Shown here in pieces: positions 35,276 through 47,700 of a stretch of DNA of 64,000 nt (the stretch's first letter is position 1; every line of letters begins with the position of its first letter). Origin of the DNA: Phylloscopus collybita (lineage: Eukaryota > Chordata > Aves > Passeriformes > Phylloscopidae); contig JAJNNQ010000011.1 of the NCBI GenBank assembly GCA_027886175.1, positions 4,774,001 through 4,838,000 on the forward strand, in the 5' to 3' direction. Both the position numbers and the translations under genes were made by a program. The notes under the pieces are model-generated. The model was not told where the DNA came from. It made no database searches and was given only the letters and a program-made list of their open reading frames with translations.

Positions 35276-37790
35276 CTGATCCTGCAATTCCCCACGGCTG
35301 AGCCTGCACTGAAGGCAAGGGAGCAGCAGCCAGGGCTCCACAGCGGGGGAAGCCCCTGTGCCTGCCCACAGATCCTCTGCTGGAATGCTCTGCCTGGGCA
35401 CCCTCCCTTGGCATCTCCAGGCACTGCGGGCCAATCCTTGCTGCCACTGCTGCAGCTTCAGGGCTTTCTGTGCCTGCACTGCCACAGGGGCTGGGGAGAC
35501 ACCGGGAGAATTCCACTCTGGGGCTCAGCCAGACTCACACTCTGGGCTGGCTGGGCTTAGATGGGTGGAAAATAGACCGACTTTAAAATTGTTTTTTATT
35601 TCATTTCTCCACTCAGCCTCGGTTGGCCTTTGCCCCGGGGAAAGGAATTTTCAAGGTTTTATTTGAAGGGATGTTACAGCACTCAGCAGAGATGAGTTGA
35701 ACATCTCAGCAGACTGAGAAGAGCCCAAAAGATCCCCACAGAGAGAACGACCATCAACAAAACATCAACGACCATCAGCAACCAGCAACCAACACCCAGC
35801 CCAGACACTGCCCCTGGAAGAGCTGCAGACACCTGGGCTGGAAAAGGCTGAGAAGGAATTCCAGGAGTGCAGACCTGATTAACATCAGAGGCAAAGGAAT
35901 CCGGGTCCAACAGGAAATCAAATCCTGAGAACTCAGCAACTTGGAAGCAATGATCATCAAACCAAGGGATTTCTATGGGTTCAGACTGTAAAAAGTTTAG
36001 GGAAAATCCAGTAAAGCTCACATGTCATGGAATGATTTTCTCTGCACCCCGGGCTATGTGTGGGTGAAATGATTTCTGCTGCCCATCCTGGCCAGAATCA
36101 AGTGATGCCTTGACTCTCTAACACTAAAGATATTGTTGGAGAGTTTGGGGTTTTCCCACAGTTTCAGTGACAAGATTACAATATTAGAATAAGTTTTTGC
36201 AATATCCTACTTTTATATTGTCAGTTTGGTTTGGGCCAGGGCTGTGAGGATCAATTTGTTGTCTTAGGAGAAGAAGTAGAAAGAAATTTATTGCCTTGGA
36301 ATGTTTTTATGTGTGTTTGTCTGTGGCTGGATGTGATCACAAAATTTTGGTTTTTGGCTTTTTCAAAGTTTATCTTTAGGCTGCATTTTGCAAAACCAGA
36401 AAAGCTTTAAAGGTGACAATTTCACACATAAACACTTAAAATATTGTATTGTAAACACATAAAATATTGTATAAAAATCAAAATAGAAAAAAAAATGCAA
36501 ATTATTGGGGGGCCACATATGAGTAATTCAGTGGTTGCCCAGGAAGAGAAGCTCCAGTTGCAGGCAGCCAGGAGAGGAGCTTCAGAAATGCAAATTCACA
36601 TGCTGGGGAAAAGTGTGGACAATGCACCGGGGGCTCCTTGCCTGGGGCAGAAATTGGGCTGATTCCCTCTGTCCCTCAGCCCAAGCTCTGCCTGCTCACA
36701 CAGACAGAATTTGCACAGCTAAAGGCAGAGCCCAGAGTGAGGATCTCTGACTCTGCAACAGAAATGGGTTCAATTGCAAAGGGAAACAGCAAAGGGAAAA
36801 TGTTGAGAAAGCTTCACTAAAATAAGTGGGAGGCAATCACCCCTCTCCCCACTCCAACATGTGCTGTCCCTGTCTGTGTCACACAGGGAGCATCAGAGCA
36901 CTGGAGAGTTTCTGCTGCCACAAGTTCAGAGAAATCAGTTGGGAATCCAAGAATGTGATGATTTAACTACAGAAAAGAGACAAATTGATGCAGCCCTGGC
37001 TGGAGGAAGCACCCAAAAATGGGGAAAAGATGAAACGGCCACCAGAACAAATCCCACAACACCACGGAGCAGCCCCTGGGAACCCCAACAAATTCATATC
37101 AGGAGCCAGAGAACCCACTGATCATTTCAATGGCATCATTAGATTACAAGCTGTCCTCAAAATAAGAACCAAGCAGACAGATCCAGCCCCTCAGTCTGGC
37201 CCACCAACCCACTCAAACCAAGAACACAACATTTCACCGTGGGATGGGATCAGATTATCCATGAGCAGGACCTGATCTGCAGGATGTGATGTAGATAAGC
37301 CAGAGCAGAAAACCAAAACAAAGAAAATTTCTAAACCATCAAAAGCTGCCAAGAATGTTTGAGTAGAGCATGAAACTCATGAATATGTATGTACCTCAGT
37401 AAAGGAACAGCACACAGATAAGGCTGCCTTAAAGTGCAGGGTGTTCCTTGGCTGATGGCCAGGAAAACTTTTGGAAAATATTCCAAGATTGAATTTTCGT
37501 TTTTCTCAAAACTGAGGACACTGAGAATAATCCCAAAACCAAAGAGGAACCAAGAAGCAAAAACAGAGTCAGTGACTGAAATCTGCTCGGAGAGAGGGAC
37601 GGGGACTTGGAGATAAGGAAGGAACGGGAGAAAGTCATCAGTTCCAGAAAATGTTACTCATTGACACGGACTGCTGCTCAGCCAAGGTCCTGCTGAATTC
37701 CTCAACACGGAGAAGAAGAACAAAGCCTGAACAGAGCCAGGAATATCGGATGTTATACAAAAGGGGGGTGCATATTAACGAGGACACGGC
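35276..37790. other. ZNF intron, unassigned sequence (right arm)
   Basis: Collinear with 14431-16440 and 17290-17730. No gene is supported. Confidence 0.4.
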
Positions 37791-37924
37791 ACAACCCAGC
37801 CAGAGCCAGAGCCCCCTGCCGCCCCCTCCGCCCGCAGCCAGCCCCGAGCCCCGGCACAACCCAGCGCGGCTCCCACCTGTGCCGGAGCCGCCTCCGAGCT
37901 CCGGAGCCGCCTCCGAGCTCCGGA

Positions 37925-38018
<94 letters not shown>

Positions 38019-39070
38019 AGCTCCGCCGCCGCCTCCGAGCTCCGCCGCCGCCGCCTCCTCCGCACAGAGGATCCAAAAAATGGCGGCTCTTCTACGCGAT
38101 GGGGGCGAGACGTGGGCGTGTCCCCGCTCTGCTCTGCCCAATCAGCGCGCAGTCAGACCCAGGAGTGACGGCAGAACCAGCCAATTGCGGCGAGTGGCGG
38201 GCTCTGCAGGCGGCATTTCTCGGGTACCTCGGCTGCGGAGCGGCCCCGGCGCTGGGCCCGGGGGGCTCTGAGGGGGGTGCGTGGTGAGTGCGGGGGTCCC
38301 ATGGATTGGGAGGGTCCTGGTGATCGGGGGGGGACGCGGTGAGGGGGGGTTCCCATGGGTGGGAGAGGGGCGGTGAGTGGTGGGTCCTGGCGCACTGGGG
38401 GGGCTCAAGGATGGGAAGGGTCCTAGAGCTTTGGGGGGGTCGTTGAAGGAGGGGTGGCAGACAATGGGAGGGTCCCGGTTAGTGGGGGGGCCCCGGTAGT
38501 TTGCGAGTGGGGGGTCCCTGGTGATAAGGGTGGTCTCCACAGATAACGGCGGGGGAAGGACAGGACCGAGCCCCAAGGGTCCCCCTCGGTACTGGGGAGC
38601 CCCCTATGCCCCCCCAGTCCCGCTTCGGACCCGCCCAGTCCCGGCGCTGTTCCCGGGGCTGAAAGGTGAGGGGCCGAACCCCCCGGGATGGGTGGGGGGC
38701 ATCACCTCCCTTGAGTTTGATTTTTTCTTTCCCTTTTGGGGGGAAATCCAACCCATGCACTGATGTTCCTAATTACGGGTAGGAGAACGGAGGGCTTCCC
38801 TCTGAGCCGATGACTCGCACCTCCTTGGCGTCCCCGGCGCCCTGTGCCGCCCTCCTTCCCCATCATCTGCTCCGTCTGCCCGGCTCGCTGCGCTCCCTCC
38901 TTGGCCGTGGCGCGGCTCCCGCGCTGCCGCCCTGTGGAATGGCCGCGGAGCCGCCGGGGCCCGCCCGTCGCCCTGGCCCGGCTGCGCAGCGCCCTCCGCC
39001 CCGCGCCCGCCCGGGCAGCGCCCGCAGCAGCCCCCGGCACCGGCTCACAGAACCAGGCCGCTGCAAAGGA
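37790..39070. promoter_or_regulatory. CpG island at ZNF-C 5' end
   Basis: Same promoter elements as at 17.9 kb: aaaaaatggcggc (about 38076), the CCAAT boxes and the donor at 37877 on the minus strand. It contains the CCG expansion. Beyond 38806 it continues into GC-rich sequence not found in the palindrome centre. Confidence 0.6.
37926..38018 (+). repeat. (CCG)31 trinucleotide repeat
   Basis: A pure run of 31 CCG units (93 bp) lies just upstream, in the ZNF-C transcription sense, of the first-exon donor. The left arm has only isolated GCC groups and the middle arm about five GGC units at the equivalent place. Confidence 0.95.
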
Positions 39071-39089
39071 CCTCGGAGATGGCACGGTC

Positions 39090-39340
39090 CCACCGTGTTA
39101 CGGACACGGGAAGTTCAACTCTGGTTAAGTAGTAGGAGTGTAGAAGGATGTGCCCTCTAAGGTTCATTTCGGTTTGTAACTGTGTGTGGTTTCAGGTGCT
39201 TCCCACGGTTTTGTACGGGGGTAAGTCATTCCTGTGATAATGTTGTGCAAGTGTTGCTTTGTGATTGCAACGCTGTCCGGTTGTAAGGAATAAAGAGCTT
39301 GACTCGGCCACTATGTCAAGCAGCAACCAATTTATTTATT
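39090..39340 (+). mobile_element. LTR-like fragment
   Basis: tgttacggacacggg at one end and a ggaataaagagcttgactcgg polyadenylation-type end near 39290. On the minus strand, 39330-39420 looks like a second LTR end (aataaataaattgg). The assignment is tentative. Confidence 0.35.
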
Positions 39341-41618
39341 CATTATTTCAAGCAGTAAAGTGTGAGCAAAGCAGCGCGCTGGGTACAGTGGGGGTCTCCC
39401 CTCCAGCTGCACGCCGGCTACAAATTTTTTGCTGGTATTTATTGAGCATCTTCATAAACATTTCTCAGCAGGGTTTTTTTTCTGATTTCCTCCTAGTTTC
39501 TATTTGTGAACTTTAATTTTAATACCCCATTGTGATCAGTTCCTATTGATGATGTATAATTTCTATACCCTAAAGTTGTACATTAGCGAAGATGATGTCC
39601 AGCTTCCCTTCTTCAGAAGTGTACATCAAATGATGGTGAGGTCCAGCTTCCTTTGTCAGGATGGAAATTCAGTGATGGTGCGGTCCAGCTTTCCTCTCCA
39701 GGGTCGTAAATCAGTGAAGGTGATGTCTAGCTTCCCTTTCCAGGGCAGTCCAGTATTCCTTTCCAGGAACATCAATTCTTAGCTTGGGATAAGATCACTT
39801 CTTTCTTTTATTAAGGTGATTACAACTCCTTTTATATTTTCTAAAGCTATAGTTCAAAGCTTCTTGTTACAAATCTGCTTAAAGCTTATAATAATGTTGT
39901 TTTTAAGCAAATAATAAGACTCATGCATTCTTCTATCCTATGTATCTGCAAAAAGGGGTGCTCGTGGGGAGGCTCCTCTTGTTAAACTCAGAAGCAAAGT
40001 GGCACAGGTCAGAGCAGTGAATTTCACTTTAGAATACCTTTGCCTTTGGGAGTGCACCTCAGGGAGGCTGCTCTCCTGGAGTGTGAAATCCCATTCTTGA
40101 TGGGAAGGGGTCCAGAAGGCAGAGGAAGAGCTGCAGCCTCCCGCCGAGCCTCGTAGGGTTCCCTTGCACCTGGCAAGGAGCAAGTGCTGAAAGGCTCGTG
40201 CCATCCTCCCCGTGTGCCACTTGAGCTCCTTGCGTGCCCCAGCTGGCTTCCTGGTGCCTCTGACTGCAGATCCAACTAAGATCCAGCCATGTCTGGAGAT
40301 AAAATCCTGAAGCAGCTCTGGAGTTGCTTTGTCGCTGTGAGTTCTGCAATGCCAAGGAATGTAAACCTGTGGGTTTCTGGCCACACCTGCTTATAGCCCC
40401 TTAGACCTGCTTCTATTTTATACTGCAGTGACAGTATTTAGATACCGTAGCAGTAGGTTTAGCCATGATGATCCATGTAATCAGTGTCATACAGCTCACA
40501 CCGGACCAAGAGTCTTCTCTCTACGAGTCTGCCACAATCCCCAGTGCTATCTGGGCCAAAGTGCCACCAAGGTAACGTATTTGCTATCAGACCATCATCC
40601 ACCGTCATGGTAAGGGTGTCACTGGCGTCATGAGACGGGTTTAGAGTATTAGCTACCCAATTCCAGTGGCAAGGGACATGGGGGGACTTCAGGTAGTGCT
40701 TAAGGCTGGCCAGAAAAGCTCCAGGTGCGTCACAGGGGTGGGCAGAATGCAGTTCTGTGTCCTGAAAAGCTTCATCTGGGAGCAGAGGAAGACTGTGCAG
40801 GATCTCATGAAGTTTACACCATGCCTGCCTAGAGAGCTCAGCATTCACAGGTTTCTACACAGAAGTCATTATTTTCCCTGCTTTATTGGGAAACGAGGTG
40901 TGCCAACGCCAATCCTCGAGGTTCTGATCTCTCGGTATCTCTCGAGGTTTGTCTTCTGAAGAATGTATGGATGATTCAGTTTCGTGATCTTCAGCTGAAT
41001 TTGCAAGGTCGGCAGTAGCACTGGAGAAGAAACCACATCATTCCCATCAGACAGGTAGAGAAACAGGCAAAGTTGTTTTTTGCTTAAAGAATAATTGTTT
41101 CTGCTTAATGTCTGTATTCCAGAAGAGGAGAGAGATGCTTCATGGAATCTACACCAATAAGGAAAGTAAATGAGGGCTATCAGGAATAAGGCCATTTGGA
41201 AATCACCAAGTTCACCAGTTCAGTTGCCCTTCTTGCCATTTACGGTGCAAGAGAAGAAGAGTTTGCTGGTGCTTGGCCCTTCACTGACTCTGAATATTCT
41301 GCTCTCTTTATAGGTATAAAGACTTCAATACAAATCTCTCTCTCAGTCCCAAAAGAGAACAGACCAAAAGCTCCCCAAAGCCAGCAAGTGGCCCAGAAAT
41401 CTCATCATCTGATGATGGCAGTATCTCTCTGAGAGCTCTGAGAGTGCAGAGGATGGGCTGGCCACAAGCAAAGGCAACTTGGAGAGGGAGCACAGCTGCT
41501 ACTCCTCCCATTACCCAAGTTGGAATAACCCCTCCACCTCTTCCACCAGACCCAGCATGCTGCTGGGGGAGCCCCTCGGCTGAAGAGGCCCTGGAGATGT
41601 TGGACACTCACCTGTTGT
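39341..41618. other. Intergenic, retroelement-like, no recognised gene
   Basis: Near 39590-39770 there are tandem copies of a gatgrtgwkgtccagcttcc unit. Two minus-strand frames (39938-40384 and 40459-40848, Trp/Cys-containing) are unassigned and may be ERV env or intron sequence. No further HYDIN exon is recognisable. Confidence 0.4.
39585..39775 (+). repeat. Short tandem repeat of about 50 bp units
   Basis: Three to four degenerate repeats, each containing gtccagcttccctttYcagg and a tcagtgatggtg variant. Confidence 0.55.
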
Positions 41619-41704
41619 TCAGCCTTGACCATCAGTGGCTCCATGGATGACTTTCTTCTTCCGTCGGGTTTTTTCTTTCTTTGGCACTATCTCCTCCTCC
41701 TTTT
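41612..41704 (-). CDS. Candidate divergent last exon of the HYDIN-like gene
   Basis: Acceptor tttccttcag, 93 bp, donor-like GTGAGT. In the phase set by exon 22 it encodes about 27 Lys/Glu/Arg-rich residues (EEEIVPKKEKTRRKKKVIHG) and then TGA at 41621-41619, near the exon end. It does not resemble the sequence that follows in mammalian HYDIN. Either it terminates a short protein or the stop is a disabling mutation in an exon that once spliced on. Confidence 0.45.
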
Positions 41705-44700
41705 CTGAAGGAAAAAAATTATCCATAAATAGAAGACTAGGCACATTGCCAACCCCATTGAAGCTGGGAAGTCCCACTTCCCCACCACTGGCCACTCCCA
41801 GACACAGTGGATGCTGCTGCTCCTCTCTGAACCCTCATGTGCATTTTCACTTCTCCTTCACAGGGAACCATCTCATCCCCTGCCACATCACGTAAAACCA
41901 ACCCTGCCAAAAGCCCTGCCAGCCTCTCTTACAGCTTTGCCAAGCTTTTCTGCCTGGCCATCACCTTTCCAGGCCTCCAACAATGTGCTGGCAAGATCTG
42001 CAGGGTGATTCCTGAGAGAAAGCCTAAATGGGCTCAACTGCTCAAAACTCAGGAAGCAACCAGAGAGGCCAAAGTGTTGGTCTGGCAGCCCTGCAGCTTC
42101 CAGGCTTGGTGGAGATGGGTGGGAGCTGCCTGATGCGCTATGGAGGGGGAAAAACCAGGGCATCTTCCTGGAAGAGGACAGCTAGTGCTCACCTTCCAAC
42201 ATGCTGGGTAGGTCCTCGGTCATGCTAGGCAAGGTTCCCTCCCCTTTCAGGAAGATTTCTGCTGGATCCAGATAATCCACGTGGACGTGGAAACTGCTGC
42301 AGAAGGCTCCTTGCTTTTCTGGCAGATAATAGACTTCCAACACTTGCTCTTGGCCACCTGCAATGGAACCCTGCAGGGACAGAACAGGAGGAAGCAAAGC
42401 AGCAAAGGTTTGATGAGGGATGGCTCAGGGGACAGACAGGCTGAGAAGACAGGTTCTCATCTAGAAGAAAACATCAGACCCCATCACTTTTTACCCTCCT
42501 TGCGCCCAAAAGCTTGCGCCTCCAACCCTGGGCTGCAGTGTGTCCTGCTGAGGTCTGGCAAGGCTGCAGCCCCAGCACAGCCTGATGTGAGCACAGCTCT
42601 GCTGCTCGTGGCATATGGCCTCTGCCAGCAAGGGCCATGCTCAACAAACAAACACTCTTTGGCCAGGTTCTGTGGAAAAGGAGTCAAGTGCCTGCACTCT
42701 CAGGAGGGCCAGCAGCCCCTGTCACAGCACATCAGCAATTCCAGGCTGGTGTCCAAGGGCCTGACCCCTTATTAATGATCCCAACACAAACACCTCTTGC
42801 CTCTGTGCTTACGCCATCCTGACTCGTGGTTTCTTGCAAACAAGCATCTCTGGAAATGCAGGAGCCGAGCCTAGGATGAGATCTGGCCATGAGAGTGATG
42901 GCAGGAAGGGCCATCCTCCTCTTTGGGCTTTCAGAAATGCTGTCCAAACCCCAGGCTGGGCTGACAGCAGCAAGGCTGCTGAAGGAAAACAGGGCTCTAG
43001 GTGACAGGACACAGCTGCAGCTTTCCTTGGCTTCCCCCTGCACACCGGGCTGGACCCTGGGCTCCCCATTCCTGCTCCCAGTGCAGGGAGAAGCAGCTGA
43101 GCAGGACAAACCCTGCCCCTGGGACTCCGGAGTTGCTCGGGCACACAAGAGGGCTGCAGCCAGAGGGAGCCCGGCCCAGCTGCCAGCGCCAGGATGCTGC
43201 CACAGCAGCTGCCTGCAGGGCCCAGGCACAGCTGTGTCTGCAGGTGCTGGCAGGAGGAGGCACCAGCCAAGTGTCAGCCCTTGCACGAGACACGCACCGA
43301 ACCACGGGAAAGCCATTTGCCTTCCCCTTGCCATTCCAAAGAGGGCCAGAGACAGGAATACTGCTAAAGCTCCAAGACACCCAGGCAGGACTGAGAAGCT
43401 AGGATGGTGGGATGCTGCAAACTCTTCTCCTTGCTCTTTCAGCCCCACTCCTCCCTGGTGCCCTCACTGTCCCACAAAGCTCCTGCAGAGAGGCAAAGCT
43501 GCAGGAGGGAGGGACCAGCACAGAGGCTGTGCAAGTTCTGGCAAAGGAGCTTAAGGGTCAAGCAAGGAATATGGAAATGCTGCTTAGTGCTGGCAGCAGG
43601 GAGGCAGGGACAAGGAAGAAAGTGACCCTCAGAAGAGCCAGCAGCACCCAACTCCAGTATCAGCAGAGCCTGAGAGCTCAGCACTTGTGCCTCTGGCCAG
43701 CGGTACCTGCCCACCAAGGCCAGAGGGGAGTCTAGCAGGTGAGCATTTGCTCAGCCCTGTCTCTCAGGGCTGGGGTTGGCGTTTCCCCCTTACTTTTTTC
43801 CCTCTTTTCCCTCTCTTTTTTTCTTTAACTCTCCTGGGTCACCTGACACAGGGCCAGAGCCAATGACTTGTGCTACTCACTTTGGGGGGCACGACCATGG
43901 GCACACCAGGCAGAGGGTCTTCTGCAGTGCCTGTGCTGGAGTCTGGCACCGCGTAGGTGAATTCAAGAAACCCGGTGTTGCGCAGGGTGACCTCTGCTTT
44001 GAGGACTTTGTTAAGCTCCTGGAGACAGGATAGAGGAGTGGGAAGTTACAGATACAGGCCTGATGCTGGGAATCTCCTTCCTCTTCCATGCCGTTGGAAG
44101 CAAACAGCCACAATTCAAGCACACAACTACAGAGAGGTGGCAGAACCATGTGAGGGCCAGGAGTACGTGTCCCAGGGGACACAGGTCCTCTGCACTCTGA
44201 GGGGTCAGCGACAGCCAGGAGAAACAAAGGAGGTGGCACTGAGGTGTGTGAGATGAAGCCAAGAGTGATTACGTGAAAGAATGAAAGTTGTTGGTTCTGT
44301 GTGTTGTTGCTTGTGGTTTGGATTTGTTCCGGTTGGTTTGCTGGGTGGTGCTGTGAGCTGGGAGAGGGGCGGGGTTGGAGACCTGACTAAAAGGAAGTAG
44401 GATGAGAGGGGAGGGGACAGCAAAGTTGGGGGTCAGAGAGAATGTAAGTTCCCGAGCAGCCAGGCAATGGGAAAGGGGACAGGACCCCCCTGCCAGGTAT
44501 AAAGGATATAAAAGAAACCATTTGGGTGAAGGGTATAAAAAAGCCATTTTGGTGAAGGGGGTGCGTGTGCTCGGCTCTCGGCGAGGGAGATGCACACTCG
44601 GCTCAGCTGACTCGGTACTAATGAACAGTTTGCTTTTACTTCCACAACTTTGTCCCCATTGAATTGTGTCTAAAAGTCAGAGCATTTCTAAGAGAGGAAT

Positions 44701-47700
44701 TCCAGAAGAAAAGGCACCTGCACGCAAATATTGGCAAGAAACATACAGGTGACAAGAGAGACACTCAGGACAACACAGACAGGGCAGGGCCAGCAGCTGG
44801 AAATATTTGTGGGCTTTCAACTGAAAAAGAGTGAAGTGGGGATTATTCTGGGACATGCTCTTCAGCTACTGAAGTGACTGAAATCCCAACTTCTCGCCTG
44901 CATTCTTTTGTGGATCAAGCAAGAGCATTAGACAGGAGCACCTCCTTGGAGCTCAGGCTTTAGCAGCTGATCAGTGGAGGGCTATCTCAGGGCTGTGTCC
45001 CTCTGGACATCTTCACTGGGACCCTTGTCTTCCCCAGGTGGCCGTGGTAGGTGCCTTGAAGAGGACAGGGTGATGTCCCTGGGCCAGGGGAGAAGGGAGG
45101 GGAGGGGTGGAGATGGCCATTCTAAACCAGCTTGGATGCTGGACATATCTCTCCAAGGTTGGATCCTAAGCCCCGGGGCCAACAAAGGAGCTGAGAAGGG
45201 GCCTGGGATCGAGGTGGGCAGGAACCCACTGGCCATGACTGCAGGACAAGGAGCTGTGCCAGGAGAAGCCTGTGGTACCTGCAGCCCCCAGTCAATCTCC
45301 TCCAGGTCCAGTTGGTATCTGGGGACCGAAGCCTCCCCGGTCACCACCACCTGGTGGGTGGGGCCTCCGTGCACGTGGCACAGCGCCTTGACACGGGCGA
45401 CGATGTTGGCGTGGCCAAAGAAGGTGAAGGTGACCAGCTGGCTCTCTCCCGGCTGCAGCTCACCCCACGCTGGCCGGACATCAAAAACCTGGAGGGAGGG
45501 GAGGGGAGGGGAGGGGAGGAGAGATCGAGCTGTTGAGTGTGGAAATGGATACAGAAGAGCAGCTGTGTCTCGGAGCAAAGTAGAGTCAGAGCTGGAGGGG
45601 CCTATTCCCCAAGCACAGCCAGAATCACCCTAATCTCCTCCTGCATCCATGCCACTGACCAGTGGAGGAACCATGGGGAAAATCTTCTCCCACAGCCACT
45701 TATCCATGAGTATACACTACATTCAAGTCAACCGGAATGTCTCCTGGCAGCAAGAAATTCTCTCTGCTGCAGAACTTGTCTTTGGAAATACTTCTCACTG
45801 CCTTCAGAAAAACAGGAGACTTGTGGGAGACTTGTGGGAACTGCAGCCAAAGTACCTCCCAAAATTTCCTGGCAACCACCTGATGAGGTAAACGGGACCA
45901 ATGCCCTCCACAGGCACAGGGAGCATCCTGAGACAGCCCTATCAAACCTCCCACATGGCCTCTCCAGTGACCAGTTGCTTCAGCAGAGCTTTGTGATGGG
46001 CTTGGAGGGATGTGAGGCCCCTCGGTGGGCAATGCTGAGGCCACCAGTGGGAGTGGGGCTACAGAACTGCTTTCCACATTGGGAACATGGAAGGGAGACA
46101 AATTCCCACATACCTCCTGCATTCTGATGTTGTGGCGCTCCACCTCTGGCAATCGACTCAGCCCCCTCCTCCTCACTGAGCCCTGAGACTTCACAGCAGT
46201 GGATGACAGCTCCTGGAAAACAAGCACCATGGGCTGCAGTGAGCAGCTGGCTGGTCTGAGCAAGATCACTCTGCTGCAGGCTCCACCACCTCAGCACAGC
46301 AGGAGCAGCTGAAAAGGGACCTGGGCACAAATCAGGTGTGAAAATGTCCAGGCCATCAGTCGAGGGTGGGTCCAAGCCTACCCACAGATGGGACCTGGGC
46401 TCCATCTGCACTTCCTACATCAAACTTGCACCAGGGAACTGGGTGCCCCCAGCACTCAGGCAGGGAGGGCTGGAACTACATCATCTCTGAAAGTCCCTTC
46501 CAAGCCAAACCATTCCAGGATTCGAGGATGGCAGCTTGAATTTCCCTGGTTTACTTGGGCATACATGGCAACAATCAGGAAATAAAGAGGATTGAATGCT
46601 TCGATCTGAAAACACTCAGCCACACTCTTCGTTGCATCTACAGGGCTTTGTTTCTCCTGATTCAGAAAAACTGTGCAGTGTTCAAACAACTGGTATTTGT
46701 GTGTGAGCAGGTACAACTCCTCTCCTTTAACTTAATGCCAACACTGGGCCTTTGAGAAACGCTTGTCCCTCCTTACATTTGTAATTTTCGGGGTTTCGGT
46801 TGGCTCCTCCGCACTTCCAGTCTTGGAGCATCTCCTTGGAAACACTCCCTCATTCTTTGATGACTGGCATTTGACTTCAGGTGGCGAAGGCCTGAACCTG
46901 GAAAATAACATAGCTATGGATCATGGACCTGTAGTGGGAGAGAGAGATGCCTGCAAGAGCAGCTCCTGACCGGGATGCGGCCCCTGGCTGGGTGCTGGTG
47001 TGGTGAGCTCACTAACAGCCACCCCAAAGCAGGCTGGAGCAGGTCCATGCTGGGAGCAGCACAGGGATGATGCCCACATACCTAATGGTGTTCACCCGTC
47101 TGTCCGTCCGGAACGACCAGTGGTACTGGGCAACAACTTGGCTGCAGTTGGTCATCTCCATAGACAGCTCTTGTTCCGTCTCATTGTGGATGCAGCCAAA
47201 GTCCACGGCGTCGGCCTCAAGATGGAGATTTGGGATGTAGACCTCTCCCCGAACAGTGATCTGCTCCTCATGAGGATATTCCATGACACGCATCCTGAGA
47301 ATCCTCTCTACATCCCAGTCGTAGAGACTGTTCTCATAAGCTGGGTTAAACTGGATGTAGAGATGAAGTTCCTCCCCTACATCCAGCGTCATGGGCTGCA
47401 AGGAGATGAAAAGCATTAATCACCTTTTTGATCAAGTCCCAAGGTCTGCCAGCAGGAAAGAGTAAATGTTCAAAGTGTGACCCCAGCGTGGGCTTCGCAG
47501 TTCACCCTCATTTCTTTACAGTGAGGATCTGTCTGCAGACACCACGCTCTGGTCCCAGATGCTCTCAGGTTCACGTTTCTGTGCTCAGCAGCAATGCAAG
47601 GGGGTAGCTGCTGGAGAGCTGGGATGTTTTCCAGGAGACACCTTTACTGCATAGCTTGCCCCAGTCTGCTTTCCTGCTCCCCTCTCCTCCTGTTTTAGAG

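Noticed and set aside
37638..38271. Long frames with poly-Arg or poly-Ala runs across the CpG island
   Set aside because: They arise from the (CCG)31 repeat. The equivalent frames in the other arms lack the runs and are not conserved as protein.
40459..40848. 129-codon minus-strand frame as a possible HYDIN exon or env gene
   Set aside because: It has no ASH repeat, no splice-bounded exon in the right phase, and no motif I can assign to a retroviral env.
42732..43448. 238-codon minus-strand frame between HYDIN-like exons 21 and 22
   Set aside because: It falls within an intron whose flanking exons join in phase. The composition is non-repetitive but has no homology I recognise.
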